Shown here in pieces: positions 1 through 10,166 of a stretch of 64,000 bases of DNA (its first letter is position 1; each line of letters begins with the position of its first letter). This stretch comes from Melanopsichium pennsylvanicum. Taxonomy: Eukaryota > Basidiomycota > Ustilaginomycetes > Ustilaginales. A program made the translations under genes and the position numbers. The notes below the pieces were generated by a model. It was not told the origin of the DNA and did not search any database. It saw only the letters and a program-made list of their open reading frames with translations. Location: positions 620,001 through 684,000 of the forward strand of contig OAPG01000009.1 of NCBI GenBank assembly GCA_900208305.1. The letters are read 5' to 3'.

Positions 1-2126
1 GCAGGGTGAGATTATTGCTGCACATTGGAAATTTGGAACTGTTACAAGGCCACAGGTATGACACCTGTGAGACACTGCCTGAACCTAAATTGTCTGATAG
101 TGTTACATGAACCTACCAACAACAATAAGAGCACTCTATAGCAGCTAGTGCACACTCTTATCAGAAGATGATAGAAGGGAAACTGTTAAGGCCATAGGGT
201 CTAGGTACCGCTGGGCAGCTACAGCCGGAATAGGGTCTACGGGTACGGAGAGGTTGTAGGCGTAGGCGACACAGGCAGTCAGGGTCAGAGCACACCACTG
301 CGTTGCTATAGAGCTAACTAAGTAATACATGTGACCAGGTCCGGAGGCAACCTCATGTCAGGCGGGGGCGGGGTGGTAAGGTCCAAGAACTATTGACCAC
401 CTCCCGTGCCAACTGCTGTAACTACCTCCCACCACGGCGCTACAATGTGTCAGCGGTCGCGTGCCAGAGATCCGAATTCCCGTGAGAAAGCGCGACTCGC
501 CGGATTTCAGTGAATTCCGGCGGTTAAGCTTGGCCTCAACGGATATCGAAGAGAATCCCGCGAGTGGCAATCTCTCGACGGATATCGGCTGACCGCTGGT
601 GACACTCCGTACAGAGATAACGCGGCAAGCTCGGACAGGGTACTCGGTCGACGCGAGTGTCACGACGTCGACGGGATACTACTGGTGGCTGGGTTAGACC
701 TCAGCCGTCGTTGCCGGTGGAGATATGAGGGACTGGTTGTGGTGCCAGGCCCGCGGTTGAGGTTCCGCCTGTAGTTGAGGTGCTACAGCGTCGATTGTGG
801 TGTCGACGACGTCTATACGTTGTTCTCCGTTCACCGACGGGGACACAGACTATATGGATCGCAATAAATGGTATTGCAATGTGCAACGTGTGAAGAGTAT
901 GGTAAGTACGACGTACTGATAACTATGTGTGACTGAGATATAAGATAGAGTGGATGAGCTTCCGCTCATCCGATAGCGGGGAACAGAGTATTTATATATA
1001 TATGTATCGTGTGCAAGGTCCATTGGTACTGTACGACCTGCGTGCGTCGAGCTTGGACCCCCGCACGATAAGACTGCCCCTAGCCCCTTCGGCAGGGTGC
1101 TTCCGAGCACGCCCGCGTGCTCCCTCTCCGTTGCCCCCTGGGCGTCGATCGGCCCACGTGTCGTTCCGGCGTGGCGTTGGTCGCCGCCATCGCAGATGCT
1201 CCCTTTGCCATCGATACCTTCGATATCCGGCGAGTCACTGCCACTTGCCAAATTTCCGTGAGATCCGTTGAGACCTGCTCTCTCACCGGATTTCGTCCGA
1301 TTCAACTTCTCGGTCCTGCGCTAACCTTAAATCCCATGAGCCCACCAATATCCACCAGATCTCCCTGAGATCCGTCGAGACATGCTCTCCCACCAGATCT
1401 CAGCCGATTCAACATCTCTGGTCTGCGCAGACCTCTTCCTTGGGACCCACTCCCGTGACACAATGTTAGATTGCCGACAGCCGTATTCTGCTTACGGAGG
1501 GGCCAGCCACGGTTGGACGGTAGGAGGGTTGTGTTAGGCCAACCGCTCCTCTGCGAGGGATCTGGAGAGGATCGGTTGTGGCTCAATTGCAACAGTTGCT
1601 CAATCGGGAGGGGGGGCCAAGTGCCCACTCTTTGGACTACAGTTGGTGGGGCACTAACAGAAACAGGATTCTTGATCTCTCATTTTCTCATGCACAGTAT
1701 TCTCATAGTCTAAATAGAAAGAAGGTTCTCAGAGCAAACCAAAAACTATTTGAAAGTTGTGCATATGAACAGACTATAACATCTTTACCTAAGTCGCAAC
1801 CCAGCCGGATCTTACCCCACATCAAATGATAAGGCTTTGCGCCAACCAGCTCTGCGGCTTTAGAACGCCCAGAGATAAGCGAAACATGCAGCGAAGGCCT
1901 CGCCTGACTTCCACTTCTACTTCCGCAATCACCATCACACGAGACAGTCGTTGTAGCTCGCCATCACAGCAGATCAACGTCCGCACCAGCCGGTACCTCA
2001 AGCTCGCCTGACCGAAGCCCGGTGGTAGCTGCATGTTCCCCCTCATCCATCTGGCGGCGAGATTGTCCGATGGCGTGCTAGGAGCCAACGCATTTAAGGA
2101 TCACACTGCTAACAGAAGAATGCCAG
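1..2126. repeat. Gene-free repeat-rich region, probable decayed mobile element
   Basis: No convincing gene is visible. A 66-base unit at 1256-1321 recurs at 1363-1428 with roughly 80% identity (period 107). Related short units built around ATATCCG/GAG occur in the opposite orientation at about 480-600. Read on the minus strand, about 990-850 has an AT-rich TATA-like stretch followed by a small palindrome (ATGAGCGG/AAGCTCAT, near 955-970), which could be a long terminal repeat promoter. Only short open frames exist and none shows a recognisable protease, integrase or reverse transcriptase. Assignment to an LTR element is an inference; the degenerate repeats are visible directly. Confidence 0.4.
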
Positions 2127-5100
2127 ATGGCGGAGCCATCGAGGTCAACCTGGGAAGAATTGAAGCCGGTGCTCATACCGTTCAAACGGAGCCAGCGTCC
2201 GTCGTGGTCTTGCACCGAATGCGCGAGGAGAAAGATACGATGCGACAAGAAAGTGCCTTGTGCATCATGTGTCAAGCGCGGAAGGGCGGATCACTGTCGA
2301 CTCGAAGGTTCGTCTTATGAGGTGGCAGGTTCTTCCCCCCCCAGACTCCCTGCATCTCCTGTACATACAAGCGACGATGGTAGAATCGGCGATGCAGGCT
2401 CATCGACACCCTCCGAATCTCGGCGAAGGCTCTCCTCCGCAGTCTCAGCGCAAGGAGATTCGAAACCTGTAGTACCGGATGGCGCTGATATCTTCCTGCA
2501 AGGTCTGTCCAGATTACAAGTGCAGCTAGACCGGATCGAGCAGAGACTGAACCGTCAAGCAAAGCAAGAGGAATCCATCGAAGACGTCAAGGCCAGGCTA
2601 AACGACATAGAGGATGTCATCTCTGCGCTCGGCGAGAATCGTGCAAGCTGGGCGCAGCCGGCCAACACAACGAATGGGAAAGGTGCTGCACGAGCGAGCC
2701 AGAGCGCAACAATACATCAAGGCGAGATGGAAGTTGATCGTAGGTTGGATGATGTCGGCGGGGGCCGCTCACATATAGCAGCCGGCATCGGGCATCGTGC
2801 AGAGACGACTCCTCCAGCAATGCAACAGCAAGAGCGAAATGCAGAGCTCGCATCAACGGATGCGGCGACTACCCTCGAATTTCTCACTTTAGGCAAGGAC
2901 AGAAGACGTGACGTTGCTTTTGATGCAAGCTCGTATGACAGCGACGGAGAGGTCGGTCATGACAATCGACCCGGCATGTCAGCGGCACCGGGGCAGATCG
3001 CAAGCCCTGCTTCTCTACATGTTCGCCATGCAGAGACTATCAGCTCGGAAGCGGGGCCTGATGGCAGATCGCGCATGCTCAAACATCTTCGACGAGGCCT
3101 GCCTGCTCGCGTGGTCTCACGCATAGATGCACTGCTGCGCTCGAATCCGGATGATCTTCCACCAGCCAATTTGCTCGCAAGACCGACAGTCAAACCTATC
3201 ACCGACGGCATTAAAGCCTCGACCCTTTCGCCCTCAGCGATTCGTCGAATTGTCGGGGTAGCCAAAGAGATCGGCGCGTGGCAACACTGCTGCATTCACT
3301 TTCCGACCTTTGAACGGGAGGTCGAAGCATTCCTGGCCATCACCAAGCCAGACAAGGGCGATCCTGAGGACGCTAGCTTGGAAAGTTACCGCGCAATCGA
3401 CCCAGCGTGGCTCTCGCTCTATTACGTCATCTGCAGCATTGCCATCCACCAAATGTCCGAAGAGGAAGGCGCCTTCTGTGGACTAGGTGCAGAGACTGAG
3501 CGAATGCGACTCGCTTCCGTCCTGCTGCACGCGGCTATGGACTCTTTGTCACTCGCAGACTACCTCGTCAAGCCTTCAGTTTACTGTTGTCAGACCATAG
3601 CCATCCTGTGCGTTGCAGGGCACAACATCTGCGGAAGTGACCTGCTGACATCGCTTCTAGCTATTGGGATCAAGATTGGCCACACCCTAGGTTTGCACGC
3701 ACTCGGCCGAACAGCAAGATTCCTAGAAGCCTGCGCAGTGCAACGCGGTCAGGTGCTCTATCGTGTGGGAATTCGTAATGACGAGTCAGGCTCATTAATA
3801 CTGCCCGACGAGTCTCCACGACAGTTTGCGATCTGGAAAAAGCGCATCATCGATCTCGAAGTCGGCAAGCGGGTGTGGTGGGCCTTTACTCAGCAAGACT
3901 ATTTCGCAATCCCCTTCAGCGGGTGCTTCTCCATCGTCGAGGGTCAATATGATACGCCCTTACCGCACAATTGCTCTGACGAAGATCTCGAAGAAGGTCG
4001 ACTGATCAATCGCGAAGTGAACGTGCTCACGGTGGCCTCAAAGCAGCGCTTCACATGTCACGTTGCAAAGATTGTCTGCGACTTTTTTGAGGACCTCAAC
4101 AAAACCAGGGATGTCCCCTCGCTGTCCTTGGTCAAGCACCATGAAGACCGATTGCACTTCGTGACAGATCGTTTCAAGGCGTGTCTTGACCCCGGGCGAT
4201 TAGCGTCTTCGCAAGGGAGCTCGAAGACGTCTTTGCCCAGCTTCACTACGGTGCTGCAGCACTACTTGTTCATCTCGGTGCAGCACAAGATCTTGGTCAT
4301 GCACCGCGCTTTCTTGTCTCGGGACGTTTCAGCGGAGGAACGAGCACTCTCGCACGCCGCATCGATTGAGACGGCGAGGGGCGTGCTGCATGAGCTCGAA
4401 CGCGGGCTTGGACTCAACACTGATGGAGACGACAGGCCGCAATTGGATCTACAATCTCGAGTGCATGGCGGCGCCCTGTGGACGATTCCATACCATTCTG
4501 TGGCCGCGGTTACGATCCTGGCACTGGACATGTTCCAGCCGACCTCCAGTGGATCACAGCGAGCACTCAGGAGGCAAGAGGTCAAGCGAGCACTGGAGGC
4601 GCTGGGTCGAATTACGAAGAAGAGCGCCATTGCGCGGAGGGGATGTCAGCTGCTTACGGATCTCTTGGAAGAAGGCGAACGATATGAACGTCGACCAGGG
4701 CGGCCGAAAAAACGAAAGGTTACGAATGGAGTAGACTCGGTTTTGAAACGTCTTCGACTGCCTGAAGATGAGAATGCTGAGGTCACCTCACAGGCTGGTT
4801 ATCCTTCCACCGCAATCACGACCGAGCCTTTTATCGGCATAGACCACGCAGCCGATCCGCACACCGATCGAACCCTTGAAGCAAGCTGGTTTTCGCACTT
4901 CAATCACGGTTCCACCCGCTCTGATGCGTCCTCCGTTCTGGCCGAAGGCACGTCTCCCGACGAAGATCACCATCCGGCTGCCTCATTCGGGTACGGATCC
5001 ACCAACTTCAACCCTCTTGCCGGCAACTCTACCTCCCGCGCCAGCAATAGTGCAACTTTCCACCCTGGCGAAGCGTCGAATTCGCTATCAAGCATTTTCA

Positions 5101-5480
5101 TGTCCTACGATAGTGATCGCAGCAGCACCAGCGACACTTACGGTGCCATTCCTGCGAGCATGTTGAGGTGTGGGATGAACAGTGATTTTGTCGATGCAGG
5201 AAGGTCGTCGTTGGCGAGGAATGGACTGGGATGGAAAGATCGCACCAACATGCCTCAAGAAAGTGACCACGCGACAGCAGTGCCAAACTGGTCAACAGCT
5301 ACGGCCAGCATGTCACTGGATGGAACGCCGGCGAACAGCATTCCAGGCATGAACTTGAATATGCCACAGCAGCAGTTGGCACAGATCTTGCCCGCCCTAG
5401 AGTCCATGCCGGACGTGTGGAAGCTCTTTGATGGTACGCTCGGTCAGAGCTTGGTCGCATTCGAAGAGAGCGGATTTTAG
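2127..5480 (+). CDS. Zn2Cys6 fungal-type transcription factor with AT-hook-like motif
   Basis: Single-exon protein of 1117 residues, predicted nuclear DNA-binding regulator. Residues 29-57 form a Zn2Cys6 binuclear cluster (Cys29, 32, 39, 45, 48, 57; spacing C-x2-C-x6-C-x5-C-x2-C-x8-C) followed by a basic linker. A short heptad-like helix near 125-165 (LQVQLDRIEQRLNRQ...) could be the dimerisation coiled coil. Residues about 380-760 resemble the fungal-specific 'middle homology' regulatory domain, with helical segments around the GAWQHC and WWAF motifs. Near residue 855 RRPGRPKKRK looks like an AT-hook or nuclear localisation signal. The tail is Ser/Thr/Asn-rich and may be an activation domain. 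The ATG at 2127 sits 28 residues before the first cysteine, usual for this family. Target genes are unknown; the flanking gene-free repeat region gives no hint. Confidence 0.9.
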   Translation: MAEPSRSTWEELKPVLIPFKRSQRPSWSCTECARRKIRCDKKVPCASCVKRGRADHCRLEGSSYEVAGSSPPRLPASPVHTSDDGRIGDAGSSTPSESRRRLSSAVSAQGDSKPVVPDGADIFLQGLSRLQVQLDRIEQRLNRQAKQEESIEDVKARLNDIEDVISALGENRASWAQPANTTNGKGAARASQSATIHQGEMEVDRRLDDVGGGRSHIAAGIGHRAETTPPAMQQQERNAELASTDAATTLEFLTLGKDRRRDVAFDASSYDSDGEVGHDNRPGMSAAPGQIASPASLHVRHAETISSEAGPDGRSRMLKHLRRGLPARVVSRIDALLRSNPDDLPPANLLARPTVKPITDGIKASTLSPSAIRRIVGVAKEIGAWQHCCIHFPTFEREVEAFLAITKPDKGDPEDASLESYRAIDPAWLSLYYVICSIAIHQMSEEEGAFCGLGAETERMRLASVLLHAAMDSLSLADYLVKPSVYCCQTIAILCVAGHNICGSDLLTSLLAIGIKIGHTLGLHALGRTARFLEACAVQRGQVLYRVGIRNDESGSLILPDESPRQFAIWKKRIIDLEVGKRVWWAFTQQDYFAIPFSGCFSIVEGQYDTPLPHNCSDEDLEEGRLINREVNVLTVASKQRFTCHVAKIVCDFFEDLNKTRDVPSLSLVKHHEDRLHFVTDRFKACLDPGRLASSQGSSKTSLPSFTTVLQHYLFISVQHKILVMHRAFLSRDVSAEERALSHAASIETARGVLHELERGLGLNTDGDDRPQLDLQSRVHGGALWTIPYHSVAAVTILALDMFQPTSSGSQRALRRQEVKRALEALGRITKKSAIARRGCQLLTDLLEEGERYERRPGRPKKRKVTNGVDSVLKRLRLPEDENAEVTSQAGYPSTAITTEPFIGIDHAADPHTDRTLEASWFSHFNHGSTRSDASSVLAEGTSPDEDHHPAASFGYGSTNFNPLAGNSTSRASNSATFHPGEASNSLSSIFMSYDSDRSSTSDTYGAIPASMLRCGMNSDFVDAGRSSLARNGLGWKDRTNMPQESDHATAVPNWSTATASMSLDGTPANSIPGMNLNMPQQQLAQILPALESMPDVWKLFDGTLGQSLVAFEESGF

Positions 5481-5653
5481 ATGTGCACACAGCAATGCAA
5501 AATCGTCATTGCGGCATGATTGAGAAGAGTGATCGCACAACAGAGACAACAAAATGAGCTGTGCTACGAACTTGACCGTGACCAGAGATTCGGACAAGAT
5601 TGATTGTGGTTGGATTTTTCTGCACACGAATTCTGAAAGATGACAGAGATTGA

Positions 5654-8164
5654 TCACTGTGACGCACTAGCCTTGGCGGCCTTGATTTGCTGCTCCACGG
5701 CGAGCGCCACTTCATCCCAGACTTCCGCATCACGATACGGCCTCTCATGTGTTCCAGTGCCAGCGCCACGATGTTCGAGAGCGCTATCGCCGAGGCCGAC
5801 TCCTAGACCAGGTACATGGACCTCGTTAGCTGATGCCTGCCTAGGCTCGACAGGCTCGAATTGAAGCGCGTCCGGGGGGTGGAACCAGTAGTTGAGCGCC
5901 ATATGGACCTCACTGGCTGATTGCTTCTGACCTTTGGCATCGACTTGTTCGTGCAGCAGTGGCGATGATGAAGATGTGACCTCGTGGTACCAGCTCGCCG
6001 GAAGGTAAAGCATCTGGCCAGGTTTCAGAAATACCTCGATGGGTGGGGGGCACCCAGGCATCAGCCTGTATGGCTCGTCGGCTGGGACGTGCTTCTTGCT
6101 TTTCCCGTTGGCAGTTTTCAGCATGGGCTGAGACGGGTCATCCGGCACACCTAGACTACGATGCAAGATATGTGGTGGGATGCGAGAGAAGCTTGGAGGC
6201 TCGTTGTCTTGGTCGTCAGACGCCGGATTGGCATCAGCATCTTGGTCCTGAGCCATGGCGAGCAGCTTTTCCAGCTCAGCTTCGCCTTCATCCACATCTC
6301 CAAACTCGGAGCCAGAGTCGGCACCCGCAAACGTCGGCAAGTCCTCAAGATCGTCTTGGCTGGACTGTTCGTCTTGGGCTTGGCTGTCTGCTTCCTCGCT
6401 GTTGAGCTCATTGTGTTCCGATGTAGCATCGATGCTCTCGATACAGGATGCGATCTTGACGCGTTTGGCTGGCTCTCGAGCGCCGTCTGACTCGACAGTG
6501 TCGGACCTATCCTCTTCTCGGTCTACGTTGGAGGACTCTGCTTCTTCTTCGTCTGAGCCCGACATGTACCTGCGCTTGCGTGAGAAGCCGTTGGACGACA
6601 TGGTTCGAGGCGCCACCGATGTTTCAGGGTTGTATTGATTGTATGCTTCTGAGGGAGAGTGGTTGGCGTTGTTGTCGTCGTCCCCAGCCTCCTCCTCGCC
6701 TGAGGCTCTCAAACCATTCTCAAGCTGGTCCTCGAAGTCCTCGGCAGACTCTCGTTGTGAGTCTGATTCTTGCTGATCGCTGGCACTCTGGTCATTGGCG
6801 ACGCTTTCCAGATAGTCACGAAGCTTTACAATTGCGGCGTCATCGCCAGCGAGGGCGGCCACACCGATGTGCTTCATGAAAGTAGGGAGTGTAGCCATGA
6901 GCCTACGACCCTGGTCATTGTCATCTTCGTCGTCGCTGTCTTCCTCCTCTTGATCCTCGTCAGAGGTGTCGCCGGTCTGAGCGCCATTCGAACTGACAAG
7001 CGCTTTGAGGAGGTGATCAAGGTCGGCATTGCTGTCGTCGTCAGAGCCTGCCTCATCAGAGGAGACTGCTTCGGGGTCGATCCCGTCTTCGTCCAGGCGA
7101 CAAATACGAAGCTCGGCTTGTGCTTGAAGAAGAGCCTCTTCAGCCAGCTCCTGCGCTCGTGTCTGCTTGGCTTTGCCCTTGCGCTGGCTTTTGACGCGAG
7201 AGCCTTCACCAGCGTCTGCGGCTGCTTGCTCATCGATCTCGCGCTTTACGCGCATGCGAGCTTTTGTTCTCCATCTCGCGGCGTCGGAGGGAACGAGACC
7301 GTCAGCACGAATGGGAAGGCGCTGCTTGCGACCTGGAAGAGGAAGATACGATGGGAACTCGCCAGGAGGGGCGTAAACGATGAGGCCGTTGTGGTGTACC
7401 CTATCGACAAAGCCAGTTGGATGCAAGTAGCGATGTGCGGAAGGGGGGAAGAGAAGAAAGCGCTTGTAGCCGGAGAGGAGGATGTAGAGGTTGTCGTGGA
7501 AATCATGATGCAATCCGGAGCTCTTTCCCTGTTTGCTGTTACCGAGCCAGAGGTTGCACTGCTGCAGTACAAGGTTACCCAAGAGTTTGGGTTTAGCAGG
7601 AAAATCGTTGGAGAGCACGTTAGTCGGAGCGGGTAAGACATTGTCTATATCTGGTTCGTAGTCAGAGTCATCTGAGTAGTCGGAAAGGTGGTCTTCTGAG
7701 GAGGAGGAGGAGGAGGAGGAGAAGGAGGAGAAGGAGGCGGAAGAGGGAGGTTTTGAGGTTGAAGATTGCGGTTGTTCGGCTTGCTCGTCGTATTGTGTGG
7801 TAAGATACCACTTTCCTTGGTTGGAGGGGTCTTGGAGAAGATCAAGGAAGTGAGCGAATTTGACCTTTTGCCTTTTGACTGAAGTGCCGAAATGGCGTGC
7901 TGTGGGATGGATCGGCTCGATCTTGACGGATGTTTGTCCAGCCGCAGATCTAAGGTACTCGAGATCGGTCCATTTGGACGCACTCCACTCTTGATCATTT
8001 AAGAATCCATCGATGACGACGGGGCGACGTTTGCTGATAAAGTGAGACCACATGTCGATTGGGGTGATGTTGTTGTCTACGTTGGCAATTTTTGGGTTGA
8101 TGGTTGAGGGGTGCCAACCCTCGTAGGAGTCGAGGTGATGTGGTAGTGGTGGTACATTGAACAT
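5654..8164 (-). CDS. JmjC/cupin_8 domain protein with long acidic insertion
   Basis: 836-residue single-exon protein. The N-terminal part (about 40-270) matches the cupin-type JmjC fold: PVVIDGF strand, then HHDFHDN at 219-225 giving the H-x-D iron ligands (His219, Asp221), then SGYKRFLLFPP. The second half of the fold, KPGQMLYLPASWYHEV, gives the distal histidine (His727) and ends in ALNYWFHPPD. Family knowledge: such proteins are Fe(II)/2-oxoglutarate oxygenases (histone or protein hydroxylases/demethylases); the substrate cannot be deduced. The two iron-binding halves are separated by about 400 residues (270-665) that are very acidic and Ser-rich, with short basic stretches, and another Ser/acidic run occurs at 133-175. 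It is transcribed divergently from TFA1, with a 75-base GA tract 42 bases upstream of the ATG. Confidence 0.85.
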   Translation of the reverse strand: MFNVPPLPHHLDSYEGWHPSTINPKIANVDNNITPIDMWSHFISKRRPVVIDGFLNDQEWSASKWTDLEYLRSAAGQTSVKIEPIHPTARHFGTSVKRQKVKFAHFLDLLQDPSNQGKWYLTTQYDEQAEQPQSSTSKPPSSASFSSFSSSSSSSSEDHLSDYSDDSDYEPDIDNVLPAPTNVLSNDFPAKPKLLGNLVLQQCNLWLGNSKQGKSSGLHHDFHDNLYILLSGYKRFLLFPPSAHRYLHPTGFVDRVHHNGLIVYAPPGEFPSYLPLPGRKQRLPIRADGLVPSDAARWRTKARMRVKREIDEQAAADAGEGSRVKSQRKGKAKQTRAQELAEEALLQAQAELRICRLDEDGIDPEAVSSDEAGSDDDSNADLDHLLKALVSSNGAQTGDTSDEDQEEEDSDDEDDNDQGRRLMATLPTFMKHIGVAALAGDDAAIVKLRDYLESVANDQSASDQQESDSQRESAEDFEDQLENGLRASGEEEAGDDDNNANHSPSEAYNQYNPETSVAPRTMSSNGFSRKRRYMSGSDEEEAESSNVDREEDRSDTVESDGAREPAKRVKIASCIESIDATSEHNELNSEEADSQAQDEQSSQDDLEDLPTFAGADSGSEFGDVDEGEAELEKLLAMAQDQDADANPASDDQDNEPPSFSRIPPHILHRSLGVPDDPSQPMLKTANGKSKKHVPADEPYRLMPGCPPPIEVFLKPGQMLYLPASWYHEVTSSSSPLLHEQVDAKGQKQSASEVHMALNYWFHPPDALQFEPVEPRQASANEVHVPGLGVGLGDSALEHRGAGTGTHERPYRDAEVWDEVALAVEQQIKAAKASASQ

Positions 8165-8202
8165 GATCAGTATTGTCTGTGTAGTGCGAGTTTAAGCAGC
8201 TG

Positions 8203-8282
<80 letters not shown>

Positions 8283-8858
8283 GAAAGCTCATGCAAGTGA
8301 AAGTATGGCGTATGCATTTTGGATGCAAGAGGATGAGAGAGAAGACGAGGATGAGAGAGAAGACGAGGATGAGATAGCGACACACTCACACTCGCAACTG
8401 GAAAAAAAGAATTGGACCCTGACTCACACCCACACTCACACTGCATACTAACAGTTTGGACTACAGTAATTGGGTGAATCGTGAATCGTAAATCGTGAAT
8501 GTAAATTATACGTTTCTCGAAAGATCCCCGATTCTTTGACAATGTGAGTCCCGATTAAAAATAATTACTGCGCTTTTTGTTAGACGACAGAAAAACTGCG
8601 GTATGCTCAATTTTTGTCGGTTTGATTTTGGGTTTTCACCATCATCATCACAACCATCACCATCAACAACATGGTTCACAACTAGTCTTGGACACATCTG
8701 CTTGCCTTGCTTCTTTTGTCTCTTGTTTTCGGTTCTTTCTGACTCTCTTGTTTTTCTTCAGCAGCCTCTTTTTATCCAATATCGCCGTCGTCGTCCTCGT
8801 TTTGTTTTCATAGTACTTATACCCGTCTCGCATCTTTCATATTAGTACCCTCGCCACT
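8165..8858. promoter_or_regulatory. Divergent intergenic region, JmjC gene / TFA1
   Basis: This 694-base stretch separates two divergently transcribed genes and must carry both promoters. It contains an uninterrupted GA tract (8206-8280), an imperfect 18-base tandem repeat (about 8330-8372, unit GATGAGAGAGAAGACGAG) and CA/CT-rich sequence. A CT-rich stretch precedes the TFA1 ATG at 8859. No canonical TATA element was obvious. Confidence 0.6.
8206..8280. repeat. (GA)n microsatellite
   Basis: An uninterrupted GA dinucleotide tract of 75 bases is seen directly. It lies 42 bases upstream of the JmjC gene ATG, so it is probably in its 5' leader or core promoter (CT on the coding strand). Confidence 0.98.
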
Positions 8859-10166
8859 ATGTCTACCATCACCGGCCTCGGTCGTGCCGGTCATGACTCT
8901 GATGTAAAACTTGCTACCGAACAACAGCTCTCCACCATCCGTCGAATGGCTCAGATCGTTACACGCATCTTCTACGACGACCGTCACATTGTCCTCATGG
9001 ATCAACTCGTTTCCATCACCGTTCTACCTGCAGACGTCCTCGCACATCGACTCGGAATTCAGGTCAAAGAACTCGCTGCCCTCTCTTCAAAACTTTTAGA
9101 GGATAAGCTCATCTGCACTTTTCGTAGAAACGAAATCCGCGATGCCATCATAAACCGCAGCGTTCCCCGAACCTACTACTATCTCGACTATAAACTTTTT
9201 CTTGACGTCACAAAATGGCGCATGATGTCCATCCGTAAGAAAATTGACACTCGTCTCCGAAACGAGCTCGACAACAAAGGCTACGTCTGTCCTCGATGCA
9301 AATCTTCGTACTCCACCCTCCAAGTCGCCCATTTGCTCGACATCCTCCGCAACATCTTTGTCTGCGAAACTCCAGGTTGCAACACCGAACTCGTCGACAA
9401 CGAGGAAGCACATGATGTCAAGCGCAGCAAAGACAGCCTCATGCGCTTCAACGAACAGCTCTCCACCCTCCTCGGTGGTCTCCGTCGCACAGAAGGCATC
9501 ACCCTTCCTCCCCTCGACGTCGGCGCCTGGCTCACCAAGCACGCCGCCTCCCAGCCCTGGTACGCCAACCGATCAGACCATGCCGATTCCGTCAGAACTT
9601 CTGTCGCCGTCAATGGTGCACCTGCGCTCCAAGTCGACCTCGCTTCCAACGACCCTGCGGCACAAGCCGCACGACGAGCAGCCAAGCAAAAAGCAGAGCA
9701 CGAGCAGAGAAAGCAGAATGCCCTCCCGGCTTGGCATTTGGCCAGCACCGTCAGTGGAGAGCAGACCGCGCTCGGTCGAAAGCAGCAAAACTTGCATTCC
9801 AACAACGCATTCGAAGTCGAAGAGGGCAAAGAGGATCAAGATGGTGGTGACGACGATTACTACGCACAGTACGCTAGCTTGCAGAATGCCGAAGCTGAGG
9901 CCAGAGCCAGCCAAGCTCCCACTCTCGAGCAAGAGGACGAGTTTGATGATTTCGAAGATGTCATTGCAGATCCATCAACTACGACCGTCTCGAGGAAGCG
10001 ATCACTCTCTCCAGAGTCCGGCAATGCCGACAACAAGAAGGCTAAAACCACATCAATACCGACTGAGCAAAGCGCACAAACGGGTTGTGGAGGAGGAGGC
10101 GGCGGCGGCGTCAATGATGATGATGATGACGACGACGGCTTGGATGATTTTGAGGATGTCGTGTAG
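8859..10166 (+). CDS. TFA1: TFIIE alpha subunit (general transcription factor)
   Basis: 435-residue single-exon protein, the large subunit of TFIIE, which recruits and stimulates TFIIH at RNA polymerase II promoters. The N-terminal winged-helix domain covers about 20-130 (ADVLAHRLG... LICTFRRNEIRD... RTYYYLDYK). A zinc ribbon follows: Cys144 and Cys147 (CPRC), Cys169 and Cys174 (CETPGC). The region 250-340 is charged and low in complexity, as usual. The C-terminus is strongly acidic and ends DDGLDDFEDVV, corresponding to the tail that in other organisms contacts the TFIIH p62 subunit. A second DDFEDV copy lies at about 365-370. Length fits the fungal family (yeast Tfa1 is 482). It is divergent from the JmjC gene and convergent with ALG7. 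Confidence 0.95.
   Translation: MSTITGLGRAGHDSDVKLATEQQLSTIRRMAQIVTRIFYDDRHIVLMDQLVSITVLPADVLAHRLGIQVKELAALSSKLLEDKLICTFRRNEIRDAIINRSVPRTYYYLDYKLFLDVTKWRMMSIRKKIDTRLRNELDNKGYVCPRCKSSYSTLQVAHLLDILRNIFVCETPGCNTELVDNEEAHDVKRSKDSLMRFNEQLSTLLGGLRRTEGITLPPLDVGAWLTKHAASQPWYANRSDHADSVRTSVAVNGAPALQVDLASNDPAAQAARRAAKQKAEHEQRKQNALPAWHLASTVSGEQTALGRKQQNLHSNNAFEVEEGKEDQDGGDDDYYAQYASLQNAEAEARASQAPTLEQEDEFDDFEDVIADPSTTTVSRKRSLSPESGNADNKKAKTTSIPTEQSAQTGCGGGGGGGVNDDDDDDDGLDDFEDVV

Noticed and set aside
1302..1628. Minus-strand short frame as part of a transposon gene
   Set aside because: Only weak repeat motif; no conserved transposase, integrase or reverse transcriptase signature, so not listed as CDS.
6770..7636. 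288-codon frame antisense to the JmjC gene
   Set aside because: It lies opposite the low-complexity acidic coding region; antisense of GA-rich codons gives long open frames. No recognisable motifs.
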